Positions 1-6,233 of a stretch of 7,732 nt of DNA are shown here, piece by piece. The stretch comes from an uncultured Planctomycetaceae bacterium. GTDB lineage: Bacteria > Planctomycetota > Planctomycetia > Planctomycetales > Planctomycetaceae. Each line of letters begins with the position of its first letter. The stretch's first letter is position 1. The notes below the pieces were generated by a model, which did no database searches, had not been told where the DNA came from, and worked only from the letters and a program-made list of their open reading frames with translations. Position numbers and translations under genes: made by a program. The stretch is from the NCBI GenBank assembly GCA_903898975.1, contig CAIUHT010001099.1, positions 1-7,732 of the forward strand. Reading direction: 5' to 3'.

Positions 1-30
1 CGCAAGGCCTGACCTTCGCCCCAGCTCCGC

Positions 31-135
31 TTCTCGGGCTCCAACTTCTCGGGCCCGAACTTCTCGGGCCCGAACTTCTCGGGCCCGAACTTCTCGGGCC
101 CCAACTTTGCGGGCTCAAACTTCTCGGGCCCCAAC
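31..135. repeat. Seven tandem 15-bp units with palindromic core
   Basis: Seven head-to-tail 15-bp units are directly visible, starting at 31, 46, 61, 76, 91, 106 and 121. Units 2-4 are identical (TTCTCGGGCCCGAAC). Units 1, 5 and 7 differ at one or two bases, and unit 6 (106-120) is the most diverged. Units 2-4 contain the 10-bp palindrome TCGGGCCCGA, so single-stranded forms can fold within or between units. The unit length is a multiple of three, so an array in a reading frame would encode a five-residue repeat. The array ends 23 bp before the dprA start codon. Its role is unknown: it could be an intergenic minisatellite, a leader structure, or the low-complexity end of a gene running off the left edge. 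Confidence 0.96.
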
Positions 136-147
136 TTCCGCTCGACC

Positions 148-152
148 AGAGG
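148..152 (+). promoter_or_regulatory. Ribosome binding site of dprA
   Basis: AGAGG lies six bases before the GTG at 159. It matters because the dprA frame has no stop upstream as far as the left edge of the window, so openness alone does not fix the start. With this site, and with DprA-like sequence beginning soon after, GTG 159 is the preferred start. Confidence 0.55.
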
Positions 153-158
153 TCGCCT

Positions 159-1307
159 GTGAACAGCCTGTTTCCCCCTTTGCCACCAGCCCCCTGTGGC
201 TCGGAAGAAGACCTGCTGGCGGCTCTCAAGCTGACCCTCGTCGATGGCATTGGTCCCCGCACCCAGCAGCTGCTGCTGGACGAGTGCGGCAGCCCCCAGG
301 AGGTCTTCGACGCCACCCCCGAGCGGCTCCGCGAGATTGACGGGATCGGCCCCAAGCTGGTCGCCTCGCTGCAGGCGGCCCGCAGTTCGAACCGGGCCCG
401 CAAAGAATTCGACCGCTGCCGCGAATTGGGCGTGCGCCTCTACCGCCGCGGGACCGACCAGTACCCCCGCTCGCTGCTCGAGATCGCCGATCCCCCGTCC
501 ATTCTCTACTCGCGCGGCGAATACCTCCCGCAAGATCAGCTCGCGGTCGCCATCGTCGGCTCACGACGCTGCACCCTGTACGGTCGCCAGATCGCCGAAA
601 AACTGGCCGGAGCGCTCGCCCGGGCCGGCCTCACCATCGTGAGCGGGTTGGCGCGGGGGGTCGACGCCGCGGCCCATCGCGGGGCCCTCGATGCGGGGGG
701 GCGCACCATTGCCGTGCAGGCGACCGGGTTGACCCATGTGTACCCTCCCGAGCACGCCGAACTGGCGACCGAGATTGCCCGGCAGGGTGCCGTCGTGAGC
801 GAGTACCCGCTCGACCAGGCCCCGCTGGCCGGGTTGTTTCCCCAGCGAAACCGCATTATCTCGGGGCTCTCGCTGGGAGTGATTGTGATCGAGGCGACCC
901 GCAATTCCGGGGCGCTGCACACCGTCAGGCATGCGACCGAGCAGGGGCGCGAAGTGTTCGCCGTGCCCGGCCGCATCGACAGCCTGGCCAGTGAAGGCTG
1001 CCACGACATCCTGCGGGACGGGGCGATCCTGGTCCGCTCGGCGACCGACGTGCTCCAGGCACTGGGCCCTCTCATGGGCCCCGTCGCCACAGCGACCGAT
1101 CAGACCGTCATGACACCCCGCGAACTGGTGCTCGACGAGCAGGAACGGCGGGTCCTGAACCTGGTCACGATCGATCCGCTCCCGGTTGATCAGGTCCTCC
1201 GGTCGGCGGGTCTCGAACCGTCGCGGGTCCTGGCCACCCTCACCGTGCTCGAAATGCGGCGGCTGGTGCAGCGGGTCCCCGGCGGGCAGATCTGTCGGAT
1301 CGTGTAG
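159..1307 (+). CDS. dprA: DNA-processing protein DprA
   Basis: DprA (Smf) binds incoming single-stranded DNA in the cytoplasm and loads RecA during natural transformation; many non-competent bacteria also keep it. The protein has 382 residues, a normal length. Two helix-hairpin-helix-like stretches lie at about 28-40 and 60-71 (DGIGP twice). The Rossmann-like DprA core follows at about 95-300, with GSRRCTLYG (134-142), SGLARGVDAAAH (162-173), PQRNRIISG (228-236) and GREVFAVPG (263-271). All are hallmark DprA motifs of the nucleotide-like fold that binds DNA. A winged-helix domain of the kind often found at DprA C-termini spans about 325-382. The start is GTG at 159, supported by AGAGG six bases upstream; the stop is TAG. 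The frame is open upstream through the 15-bp repeats, so a longer N-terminus cannot be fully excluded. No other competence gene is in the window. Identification is firm. Confidence 0.96.
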   Translation: MNSLFPPLPPAPCGSEEDLLAALKLTLVDGIGPRTQQLLLDECGSPQEVFDATPERLREIDGIGPKLVASLQAARSSNRARKEFDRCRELGVRLYRRGTDQYPRSLLEIADPPSILYSRGEYLPQDQLAVAIVGSRRCTLYGRQIAEKLAGALARAGLTIVSGLARGVDAAAHRGALDAGGRTIAVQATGLTHVYPPEHAELATEIARQGAVVSEYPLDQAPLAGLFPQRNRIISGLSLGVIVIEATRNSGALHTVRHATEQGREVFAVPGRIDSLASEGCHDILRDGAILVRSATDVLQALGPLMGPVATATDQTVMTPRELVLDEQERRVLNLVTIDPLPVDQVLRSAGLEPSRVLATLTVLEMRRLVQRVPGGQICRIV

Positions 1308-1652
1308 ACGGAGCCCGTCGCACAACGCCGTTCCCCCCGCCAAGACTCGCCCTCCTCTTCTTACCGTCGACCCGGCCCTTCCCCCGGCCCCTCCCCCGCC
1401 GCAATCTCTCGCCGCCAACGCCCAACGGCCCTCCGCGCATGCAGGTTCAGGCGCACCGGCCTGCAGTCGGCAGTCGACCGCCTAGAGTTGACCTTCGCCA
1501 CGCGACCGACGACCGTGTTGAGCACAGACCGCAGATTTGGCGCGTCCCCGGAGGGTTCCCCAACGTTCCCCCACGGGCGACCGCCAACGGCTGTTGCGGG
1601 CAACCAGGCCTGGCACACATCCAGCCAGGCGTTCAATCAGTGGGAGTGAGGC
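1308..1652. other. Intergenic stretch, no supported gene
   Basis: These 345 bp separate dprA from the dehydrogenase gene. The left half (about 1340-1410) is pyrimidine-rich with C runs. A weak hairpin is possible from TGCAGG (1440-1445) and CCTGCA (1460-1465), with no following T run. TTGACC at 1488-1493 resembles a -35 box but lacks a matching -10 at the right distance. Open frames crossing this stretch continue antisense or out of frame through the neighbouring genes and have Arg/Pro/Ala-rich translations typical of GC-rich shadow frames. I see no RNA gene or convincing promoter. Confidence 0.6.
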
Positions 1653-2384
1653 GTGGGAAAACTCGACGGGAAGGTGTGCGTCATCACCGGAGCCAATCAG
1701 GGCATCGGGGCCGGCATGGCCCGGAAGTTTCTCCGCGAGGGAGCCCGCCTCGCCCTCTGTGCCCGCAACGCCACCAAGCTGGCCCACGTCGCCACCGAAC
1801 TGCAGGCCGCTGGCGGAGACATCTATCATCAGCCGGTCGATGTCTCGGAAGAAACCCAGGTCGAGCAGTTCTTCGACCGCTTGCTGGCCCGCTTCGGGCG
1901 GGTCGATGTGCTGGTCAACAATGCCGGGGCGTTCGACGGTGGCCCGCCCGACACGCTCCCCCTCGCCGCCTGGAACAATGTGATTGGCTCGTGCCTGACC
2001 GGCACCTTCCTCTGCAGCCGACGGGCGTTCGCGCAGATGAAGCAGCAAGGAGGCGGACGCATTCTCAACATTGGCTCGATCTCGGCACAGCGCCCCCGCG
2101 AAAACAGCGCCCCCTACGCTGCCGCCAAGTTTGGCGTTTGGGGCCTGACTCAGGCCCTGGCGCTCGACGGTCGCCCGCACGGCATCGTCTGCAGCTGTCT
2201 GCACCCCGGGAACGTGCTGGTCGAACGCCGCAGCGAATCGGGCCAGCAGTCCGACGCCGAACCGATGATGTCGATCGATTCGATCGCCGAGGCGGCCCTC
2301 GCCATGATCTCGCTCCCCGCCGATGTGAACTTTCTCGAAGCGATCGTGCTGCCAGTCGGGCAAGACTACCTGGGCCGCGGCTGA
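1653..2384 (+). CDS. Classical short-chain dehydrogenase/reductase (SDR)
   Basis: A 243-residue, single-domain cytoplasmic oxidoreductase of the classical SDR family, which moves hydride between NAD(P)(H) and an alcohol or carbonyl substrate. Visible motifs are TGANQGIG (12-19, cofactor loop), D63 (adenine pocket), NNAG (89-92), S142, and Y155-AAA-K159 (the YxxxK catalytic pair), then HPGNV (184-188). R38 after the second strand suggests NADP(H) preference. The position that normally holds the catalytic-tetrad Asn appears to be C114 (in SCLTGTF). The start is GTG at 1653: an in-frame TGA at 1647-1649 rules out anything earlier, and GGGAG at 1642-1646 is a good ribosome site. It ends at TGA, convergent with the next gene. 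The substrate cannot be told from sequence; 3-oxoacyl-ACP-reductase-like or sugar/alcohol dehydrogenase roles are both possible. There are no pathway neighbours to help. Confidence 0.92.
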   Translation: MGKLDGKVCVITGANQGIGAGMARKFLREGARLALCARNATKLAHVATELQAAGGDIYHQPVDVSEETQVEQFFDRLLARFGRVDVLVNNAGAFDGGPPDTLPLAAWNNVIGSCLTGTFLCSRRAFAQMKQQGGGRILNIGSISAQRPRENSAPYAAAKFGVWGLTQALALDGRPHGIVCSCLHPGNVLVERRSESGQQSDAEPMMSIDSIAEAALAMISLPADVNFLEAIVLPVGQDYLGRG

Positions 2385-2617
2385 GATCAGGCAGACGGGC
2401 ACCATCACCGCAGACCGATGCCGCGCAGTCGCTCCCCGCCGCCGGTCTGGGCTACGGGTCCGCTCAGGCGGCGTGTCGTCCGGCGGCGACTCTTTGTGCT
2501 GAGGTTCTCTCAGGGCGAAACTTCTGCGGCGCAGCGGCTTCGTGACATCACCTGACCCAGCGGGGGCCACTCGTGGTGTGCCCGGGATGCTCGGCCCCTC
2601 TCCTCCTCGCTGCCGCG

Positions 2618-3559
2618 TCAGCAGTCGTACTCGGCTTCGGTGCGGAGGGGCAGCTTCAGCGTGTCGGCCAGAACTCGGGCCGCCTCCCGTTGTGCCTGCG
2701 ACTCGGCGGCGGGAACCTCGGCGATCTGCAGCCTGGGACCTTGCCCCCCGGGCCGGGCCGGTGTCCCCACAATCGTGAGCCAGCCCCCTCCGGGCCCTTT
2801 CGCCGGCCAGAGTTCCATGTGCTCCAGCGACTCGATACCGCTGCGCGCAATCACCCACGCCAGATCGGGCAGCCCGATCCACCACAGGTCACCCGTCTCT
2901 TCCTCAAGTCGCAACTCCCGCACGCCCGCTGGCCGGACGAGATCGTTCCGCAGCTGTCGGGGCTGACCGAGCGCGGACCACAACTCCCCCGGCCAGCGGT
3001 TCGGTCGCCCGCGCGAATCGTGCCACAGACAGTGGGACGCACGCAACCGTCGCGACTCATCCGCCGTCAGATCCTGGGCCCAGCACGGAACCAACCGCAG
3101 CCGGCACTCGGTTCTCAAGCCCGGGTCGACCTCGTATCGGGAGTTGGGCCCTGGGTTGAGTTCGGGAGGAAAGACCCGCGCCACCAGGCCACCGTGTCCA
3201 AACCACCAGGTCCATTCCCGCGTGTTGCTCGCAGAACTGTCGACAGGAGTCCCCAGCACCGGGGCCAGGCACTCGATCGCCACCGCCAGGTTCCGCTGGG
3301 CATCTTCGAACCGCCGCACCGCCGCTTCCCATTCCCAGGGAGGCACGTCGAGTGCGGTGTCGGGCCGCAGGGAGAAACTCCACGGCTCTGTCAGCACTGG
3401 CTCGAGCGGACTCCGCGTCGAGACCAGGCACAACTCGACTCCCGCGAGCCACGGGTCGGCCCGGCGCGGCGATCGAGCGCTCAGCGCGGCTTGAGATTCC
3501 CGGAACGGCAACCCCCACGCTTCCAGGTGCTGCCACAGTTTTTCTGGCCCATTCGCCAT
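2618..3559 (-). CDS. Trp-rich hypothetical protein
   Basis: A 313-residue protein from ATG at 3559 to TGA at 2618-2620. I do not recognise the family. The composition looks protein-like (balanced acidic, basic and hydrophobic residues), unlike the Arg/Pro-rich frame on the opposite strand, so I take this strand as coding. Trp is very abundant: I count 18, about 6%, with pairs or clusters at 75/77, 116-119 and 226-227. No signal peptide, membrane segment or catalytic motif stands out. There are blocks suggestive of beta strands (about 112-160 and 215-282) and a helix-rich stretch at about 76-100. A G-rich stretch lies just upstream of ATG 3559. A TTG at 3607 in the same frame would add 16 residues but has weaker support. 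The gene lies downstream of selC on the same strand and converges on the dehydrogenase gene. Function is unknown; I would not guess beyond a soluble protein. Confidence 0.75.
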   Translation of the reverse strand: MANGPEKLWQHLEAWGLPFRESQAALSARSPRRADPWLAGVELCLVSTRSPLEPVLTEPWSFSLRPDTALDVPPWEWEAAVRRFEDAQRNLAVAIECLAPVLGTPVDSSASNTREWTWWFGHGGLVARVFPPELNPGPNSRYEVDPGLRTECRLRLVPCWAQDLTADESRRLRASHCLWHDSRGRPNRWPGELWSALGQPRQLRNDLVRPAGVRELRLEEETGDLWWIGLPDLAWVIARSGIESLEHMELWPAKGPGGGWLTIVGTPARPGGQGPRLQIAEVPAAESQAQREAARVLADTLKLPLRTEAEYDC

Positions 3560-3738
3560 GGTCCCGCCCCTGTCAGTACCGCACACCGGGTGCCAGCCCG
3601 CGCTCAAGCAACTGGCGAAGCCCCTCTATTTTGGCCCCGTGTGACCCGCTGCTTTCACATCCAACCGTCACCCGGCAGCCGCCGGCGTGGGCTTTTTCGA
3701 CGCCTCGCGCAGCCTGTTCACCAAGCGAACAGCCGCGA

Positions 3739-3832
3739 CGGAAGTGGATGGGAATCGAACCCACCTGACACCTGGGCAGGTGTCACTCCGGGTTTGAAGC
3801 CCGTGGCAGTCACCAGATCTACTTACACTTCC
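3739..3832 (-). tRNA. selC: tRNA-Sec (anticodon TCA)
   Basis: Read on the minus strand from 3832, this 94-base gene folds as a selenocysteine tRNA. The 7-bp acceptor stem is GGAAGTG (3832-3826) with CACTTCC (3746-3740), and the discriminator is G at 3739. The D loop contains GGTGA. The anticodon loop is CTTCAAA, with TCA at 3797-3795, which reads UGA. There is a very long variable arm: TGACACCTG pairs perfectly with CAGGTGTCA (3785-3766). The T arm contains GTTCGATTC. GGAAG at the 5' end, the long variable arm and the TCA anticodon are diagnostic of bacterial tRNA-Sec. SelA acts on its seryl form, and SelB delivers it to UGA codons beside a SECIS hairpin. The eighth acceptor position, expected to pair in bacterial tRNA-Sec, reads T opposite C. 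CCA is not encoded. No sel gene is adjacent. Confidence 0.95.
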
Positions 3833-3842
3833 CTGAAGTTGC

Positions 3843-3870
3843 ATTCTAGAGTCCCCTGCCACAGGGGGAA
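3843..3870 (-). promoter_or_regulatory. Candidate selC promoter
   Basis: On the minus strand, TAGAAT (3848-3843, five of six to the -10 consensus) lies ten bases before the mature tRNA 5' end, which would place the transcript start within a few bases of it. A poor -35, TTCCCC (3870-3865), sits 16 bp upstream. The position suits a tRNA promoter; the weak -35 limits confidence. Confidence 0.4.
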
Positions 3871-3922
3871 CAGGCCGCCCCCGGGCCGTGGACGCCGCCA
3901 CCCCCGCTGGCTGGGCGTGTGA

Positions 3923-3951
3923 TTGAATTCACCATCGGTAACCGGGAGAAT
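3923..3951 (+). promoter_or_regulatory. Candidate sigma-70 promoter for the membrane protein gene
   Basis: TTGAAT (3923-3928) and GAGAAT (3946-3951) match four of six bases each to the -35 and -10 consensus, with a 17-bp spacer. It would drive the gene at 4029 with a leader of about 70 bases. It lies in the divergent gap with selC. This is consensus matching only. Confidence 0.35.
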
Positions 3952-4028
3952 ACCCCGCAGCCTGGCAGGGTGGCGGTCCGCCCAGCCAGTCCCCTCTCTC
4001 CTGGGCCGACTGGCCCCTCTCCCCCTCC

Positions 4029-4886
4029 ATGTTTCAATACCTCAAGGCCGCCTTCCTCAACCGCTGGAACCTCCTGCTGTTCGGCGGGGGAATGGGTTTT
4101 GCCGCGTTGAGCGGCCGCTTCGATGTCGTCGCCCCCCTCGTGGCAGCCGCCGAACTGGCCTACCTCGGCTTCCTGGGCACCAACCCCACCTTCCAGAACT
4201 ATGTGCGGGTGACCAACTCCCCCAGCAACGTGCGGGAACGGCAGCAGAAGGCGAATGAAACCAGCCAGCGGATGCTCGAACAGCTTCCCCGCCGGGATAT
4301 CGATCGCTTCGACGCCGTCCGCACCCGCTGCGAAGAATTGCGAAAGCTGAGCGAGCAGATGGCCGGCCCAGGCCCTCTCCCCGTCCCCGGTGCCCTCGAC
4401 GACTATCGCATCGAAGGGCTCGACAAGCTGCTCTGGATGTACCTGAAGCTGCTCTACTCCCGGAACTCGATCGCCAAGTTCCTCAAGCAGACCAGCCCCA
4501 GCAGCCTGCTGGCCGACATTCGCGAGACCGAATCGCGGCTGGCCCAGCTTCCTCCCGGCAGTGACGATGCCGTCATCCAACGCCGGCGACAACTGCTGGA
4601 AGAAACCCTCCAAACCTCGCGAACCCGCCTCGAAAATTACCAGAAGGCTGAAGAGAACTTCGAACTCACCACGCTCGAACTCGACCGGCTGGAAACGACC
4701 ATCCACTCGCTGGGCGAACTGGCGGTGACCCGCGCGTCGCCTCAAATCCTCTCGCAACAGATCGACGAGATGTCGACCAGTCTCGTCCGGACCGAAGAGG
4801 CCCTGGGGGAACTGCGCTACGTCCCCAGCCTCGACGTGCAACTCGAAGAGGTGCCCCAATTGTTGCGGGCGGAAGTCAAGTTCTAA
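4029..4886 (+). CDS. Hypothetical membrane-anchored coiled-coil protein
   Basis: A 285-residue protein of no family I can name. Two adjacent hydrophobic segments at about 13-28 and 33-50 could form a membrane hairpin, with a short Gly/Ser-Gly-Arg-Phe turn between them. The rest (about 65-280) is hydrophilic, Glu/Gln/Arg/Leu-rich and largely without Pro apart from stretches near 112-120 and 195, as expected for long helices or coiled coil (for example LEETLQTSRTRLENYQKAEE at about 197-216 and the Leu-spaced region to 240). It is probably an inner-membrane protein with a large helical domain on one side. The ATG at 4029 follows a C/T-rich tract with no Shine-Dalgarno sequence, and the hydrophobic segments begin soon after it, which supports this start. 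Divergent from selC; pyrK follows 172 bp later, so co-transcription is possible but unproven. The reading frame is convincing; the function is unknown. Confidence 0.83.
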   Translation: MFQYLKAAFLNRWNLLLFGGGMGFAALSGRFDVVAPLVAAAELAYLGFLGTNPTFQNYVRVTNSPSNVRERQQKANETSQRMLEQLPRRDIDRFDAVRTRCEELRKLSEQMAGPGPLPVPGALDDYRIEGLDKLLWMYLKLLYSRNSIAKFLKQTSPSSLLADIRETESRLAQLPPGSDDAVIQRRRQLLEETLQTSRTRLENYQKAEENFELTTLELDRLETTIHSLGELAVTRASPQILSQQIDEMSTSLVRTEEALGELRYVPSLDVQLEEVPQLLRAEVKF

Positions 4887-5058
4887 GAGTGCGGCGCAAT
4901 CGGCTCGCCGGGTGTTTCGCCGGTCAGCCTGTGTCGAGGGCCAGGGTCGTGGCCCGCCGCCTGCGTGAGTTCGCGACCAGCGCGTCGGCCCCCGCGTGAC
5001 CTCACTGCGCTGGCCACCCTCCTGATTCCCAAGCGTCCCGCCTGGAGTCCTGCCTGCG

Positions 5059-6009
5059 ATGTCCGTTGCTCCTGCCAGCCCCCTGCCCGGTCTTGTTCCC
5101 TGCGCCCTGCAACAACGGGTGACGGTGGTGGCCCAGGAACGGCTGGCCCGCGACACCTTCCGGTTGCGACTGCACTCCCCGGAACTCGCCACCCGCATGG
5201 TTCCCGGGCAGTTCGTCATGATCCGCCCCAGCCGCTCCACCGACCCGCTGCTGGGCCGCCCCTTCGCTCTCTACCAGGTTTACTCCGATCCTCACGGCCA
5301 CCCCGGCGGCATCGACGTCGTCTACCTCGTCGTGGGCAAGATGACCAGCCTCATGTCCACCTGGCAGCCCGGAGACGAAGTCGAAGTCTGGGGCCCCCTG
5401 GGCAATGGCTTCCCCGTCGCCGACTGCGATCGGCTGCTGCTGGTCGCCGGAGGGATTGGCAACACCCCCTTCCCGGCGGTTGCCCGCGAAGCCTTGGGAG
5501 TCACGACGTACGGGGTGCGGGCCGAACCCCCACGCGGTCGGGCCGCCTCGCTGGCGCCCAGTCACATCACCTTCTGCTACGGGGCCCGCTCGGCCGAGTA
5601 CCTGGCTGGCCTCGACGAATGGGCGTCGCTGGGGGTCTCGGTCCAGGTCGCCACCGATGATGGGTCGGCGGGCGAACGCGGCTTCGTCACCCAACCTGTC
5701 GCCCGCTGGCTCGCCCAACATGCCCCCCTGGACGGGGCGTCTGCTGCCCCTTCCAGCCCTCCCCGCGAACGACTGCGCATCTACTGCTGCGGCCCCGAAC
5801 GGATGATGCAGGCGGTCGCGCGGCTCGCCGAGCAGCATGGCGTCGCCTGCTGGGTCTCGCTGGAAACCCCCATGGCGTGTGGCATCGGGGCCTGCTTCAG
5901 CTGCGTCGCCCCGGTCAAAACCCCCGATGGCGACTGGGACTACCGCCGCACCTGCGTCGAAGGCCCCATCTTTCCCGCCCAGGAACTGGTCTGGGAGCCG
6001 GGCCACTAA
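5059..6009 (+). CDS. pyrK: Dihydroorotate dehydrogenase electron-transfer subunit PyrK
   Basis: PyrK is the FAD/[2Fe-2S] subunit of class 1B dihydroorotate dehydrogenase. It passes electrons from the FMN subunit PyrD to NAD+ in pyrimidine synthesis in the cytoplasm. The 316 residues follow the ferredoxin-reductase plan: an FAD-binding barrel at about 18-118 with GQFVMI (50-55) and RPFAL (67-71), a nucleotide-binding domain from about 125 with GGIGNTP (131-137) and CGPE (244-247), and a C-terminal iron-sulfur cluster site C274-x4-C279-x2-C282-x16-C299 inside the typical ACGIGACFSC block. It is longer than the usual 250-280 residues because of extra stretches at about 145-168 and 222-237. The start is ATG 5059, with GGAG at 5044-5047, a rather long spacing of 11. 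No pyrD is in the window. The main alternative is a paralogous reductase of the same fold, but the Cys spacing favours PyrK. Confidence 0.88.
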   Translation: MSVAPASPLPGLVPCALQQRVTVVAQERLARDTFRLRLHSPELATRMVPGQFVMIRPSRSTDPLLGRPFALYQVYSDPHGHPGGIDVVYLVVGKMTSLMSTWQPGDEVEVWGPLGNGFPVADCDRLLLVAGGIGNTPFPAVAREALGVTTYGVRAEPPRGRAASLAPSHITFCYGARSAEYLAGLDEWASLGVSVQVATDDGSAGERGFVTQPVARWLAQHAPLDGASAAPSSPPRERLRIYCCGPERMMQAVARLAEQHGVACWVSLETPMACGIGACFSCVAPVKTPDGDWDYRRTCVEGPIFPAQELVWEPGH

Positions 6010-6090
6010 GCCGGGCGCGGGCCCGCCCCCCTCCCCGCTCCGCTCGCCCGCCGCGACACGTTGCGGCGCCAAGAAAGCGAAAAATTCGCT

Positions 6091-6119
6091 CTGCCACGGG
6101 GCGGGGAATGCGGTAGAAT
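6091..6119 (+). promoter_or_regulatory. Candidate sigma-70 promoter for the DUF1549/DUF1553 gene
   Basis: CTGCCA (6091-6096, four of six to the -35 consensus) and TAGAAT (6114-6119, five of six to -10) are 17 bp apart, giving a leader of about 108 bases before the ATG at 6234. Directly upstream is an A/T-rich inverted repeat, AGCGAA-AAA-TTCGCT (6076-6090), in otherwise GC-rich sequence. It could help RNA polymerase or bind a regulator. Confidence 0.45.
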
Positions 6120-6233
6120 CGAAGTAGACGTGTGCTCCACCAGCCCGCGCCGGTCGACTGGCCGGTCCCCTCTCTCGGGCTGCCGCACGGCCACCACTCC
6201 GATCCCTCTCGGTCCATTCAGTGGGGTGACGAC

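Noticed and set aside
1488..1516. TTGACC as a -35 box for the dehydrogenase gene
   Set aside because: The sequence 16-18 bp downstream has no resemblance to a -10 box.
2563..2598. Inverted repeat GGGGCC/GGCCCC between the convergent genes as a shared terminator
   Set aside because: The stem is only 6 bp around a 24-base loop and no T run follows on either strand.
2515..2620. Possible selenocysteine readthrough at the TGA ending the Trp-rich protein
   Set aside because: The frame stays open for about 35 codons past the TGA, but the extension (Arg/Ser/Glu/Ala-rich) has no redox motif and I see no SECIS-like hairpin right after the codon.
1439..2885. Long open frames antisense or out of frame to the dehydrogenase gene
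   Set aside because: They overlap a clear SDR with intact motifs, and their translations are Arg/Pro/Gly/His-rich without known motifs. This is typical of shadow frames in GC-rich DNA.
3672..3700. Hairpin CCGGC-AGCC-GCCGG followed a few bases later by TTTTT on the plus strand
   Set aside because: It faces the wrong way for selC and no plus-strand gene ends nearby; the stem is short and separated from the T run.
3573..3901. Short minus-strand frames through and after selC
   Set aside because: They start inside or upstream of the tRNA. Translated tRNA 3' ends (SIPIHFR-like peptides) are a common annotation artefact.
2573..3922. Plus-strand open frame of about 449 codons
   Set aside because: It runs opposite the Trp-rich gene and straight through the tRNA-Sec gene, and its translation is Arg/Pro/Gln-rich with no recognisable domain.
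6013..6028. GC-rich hairpin after the pyrK stop as a terminator
   Set aside because: Only five pairs (GGGCG/CGCCC), and C runs rather than T follow.
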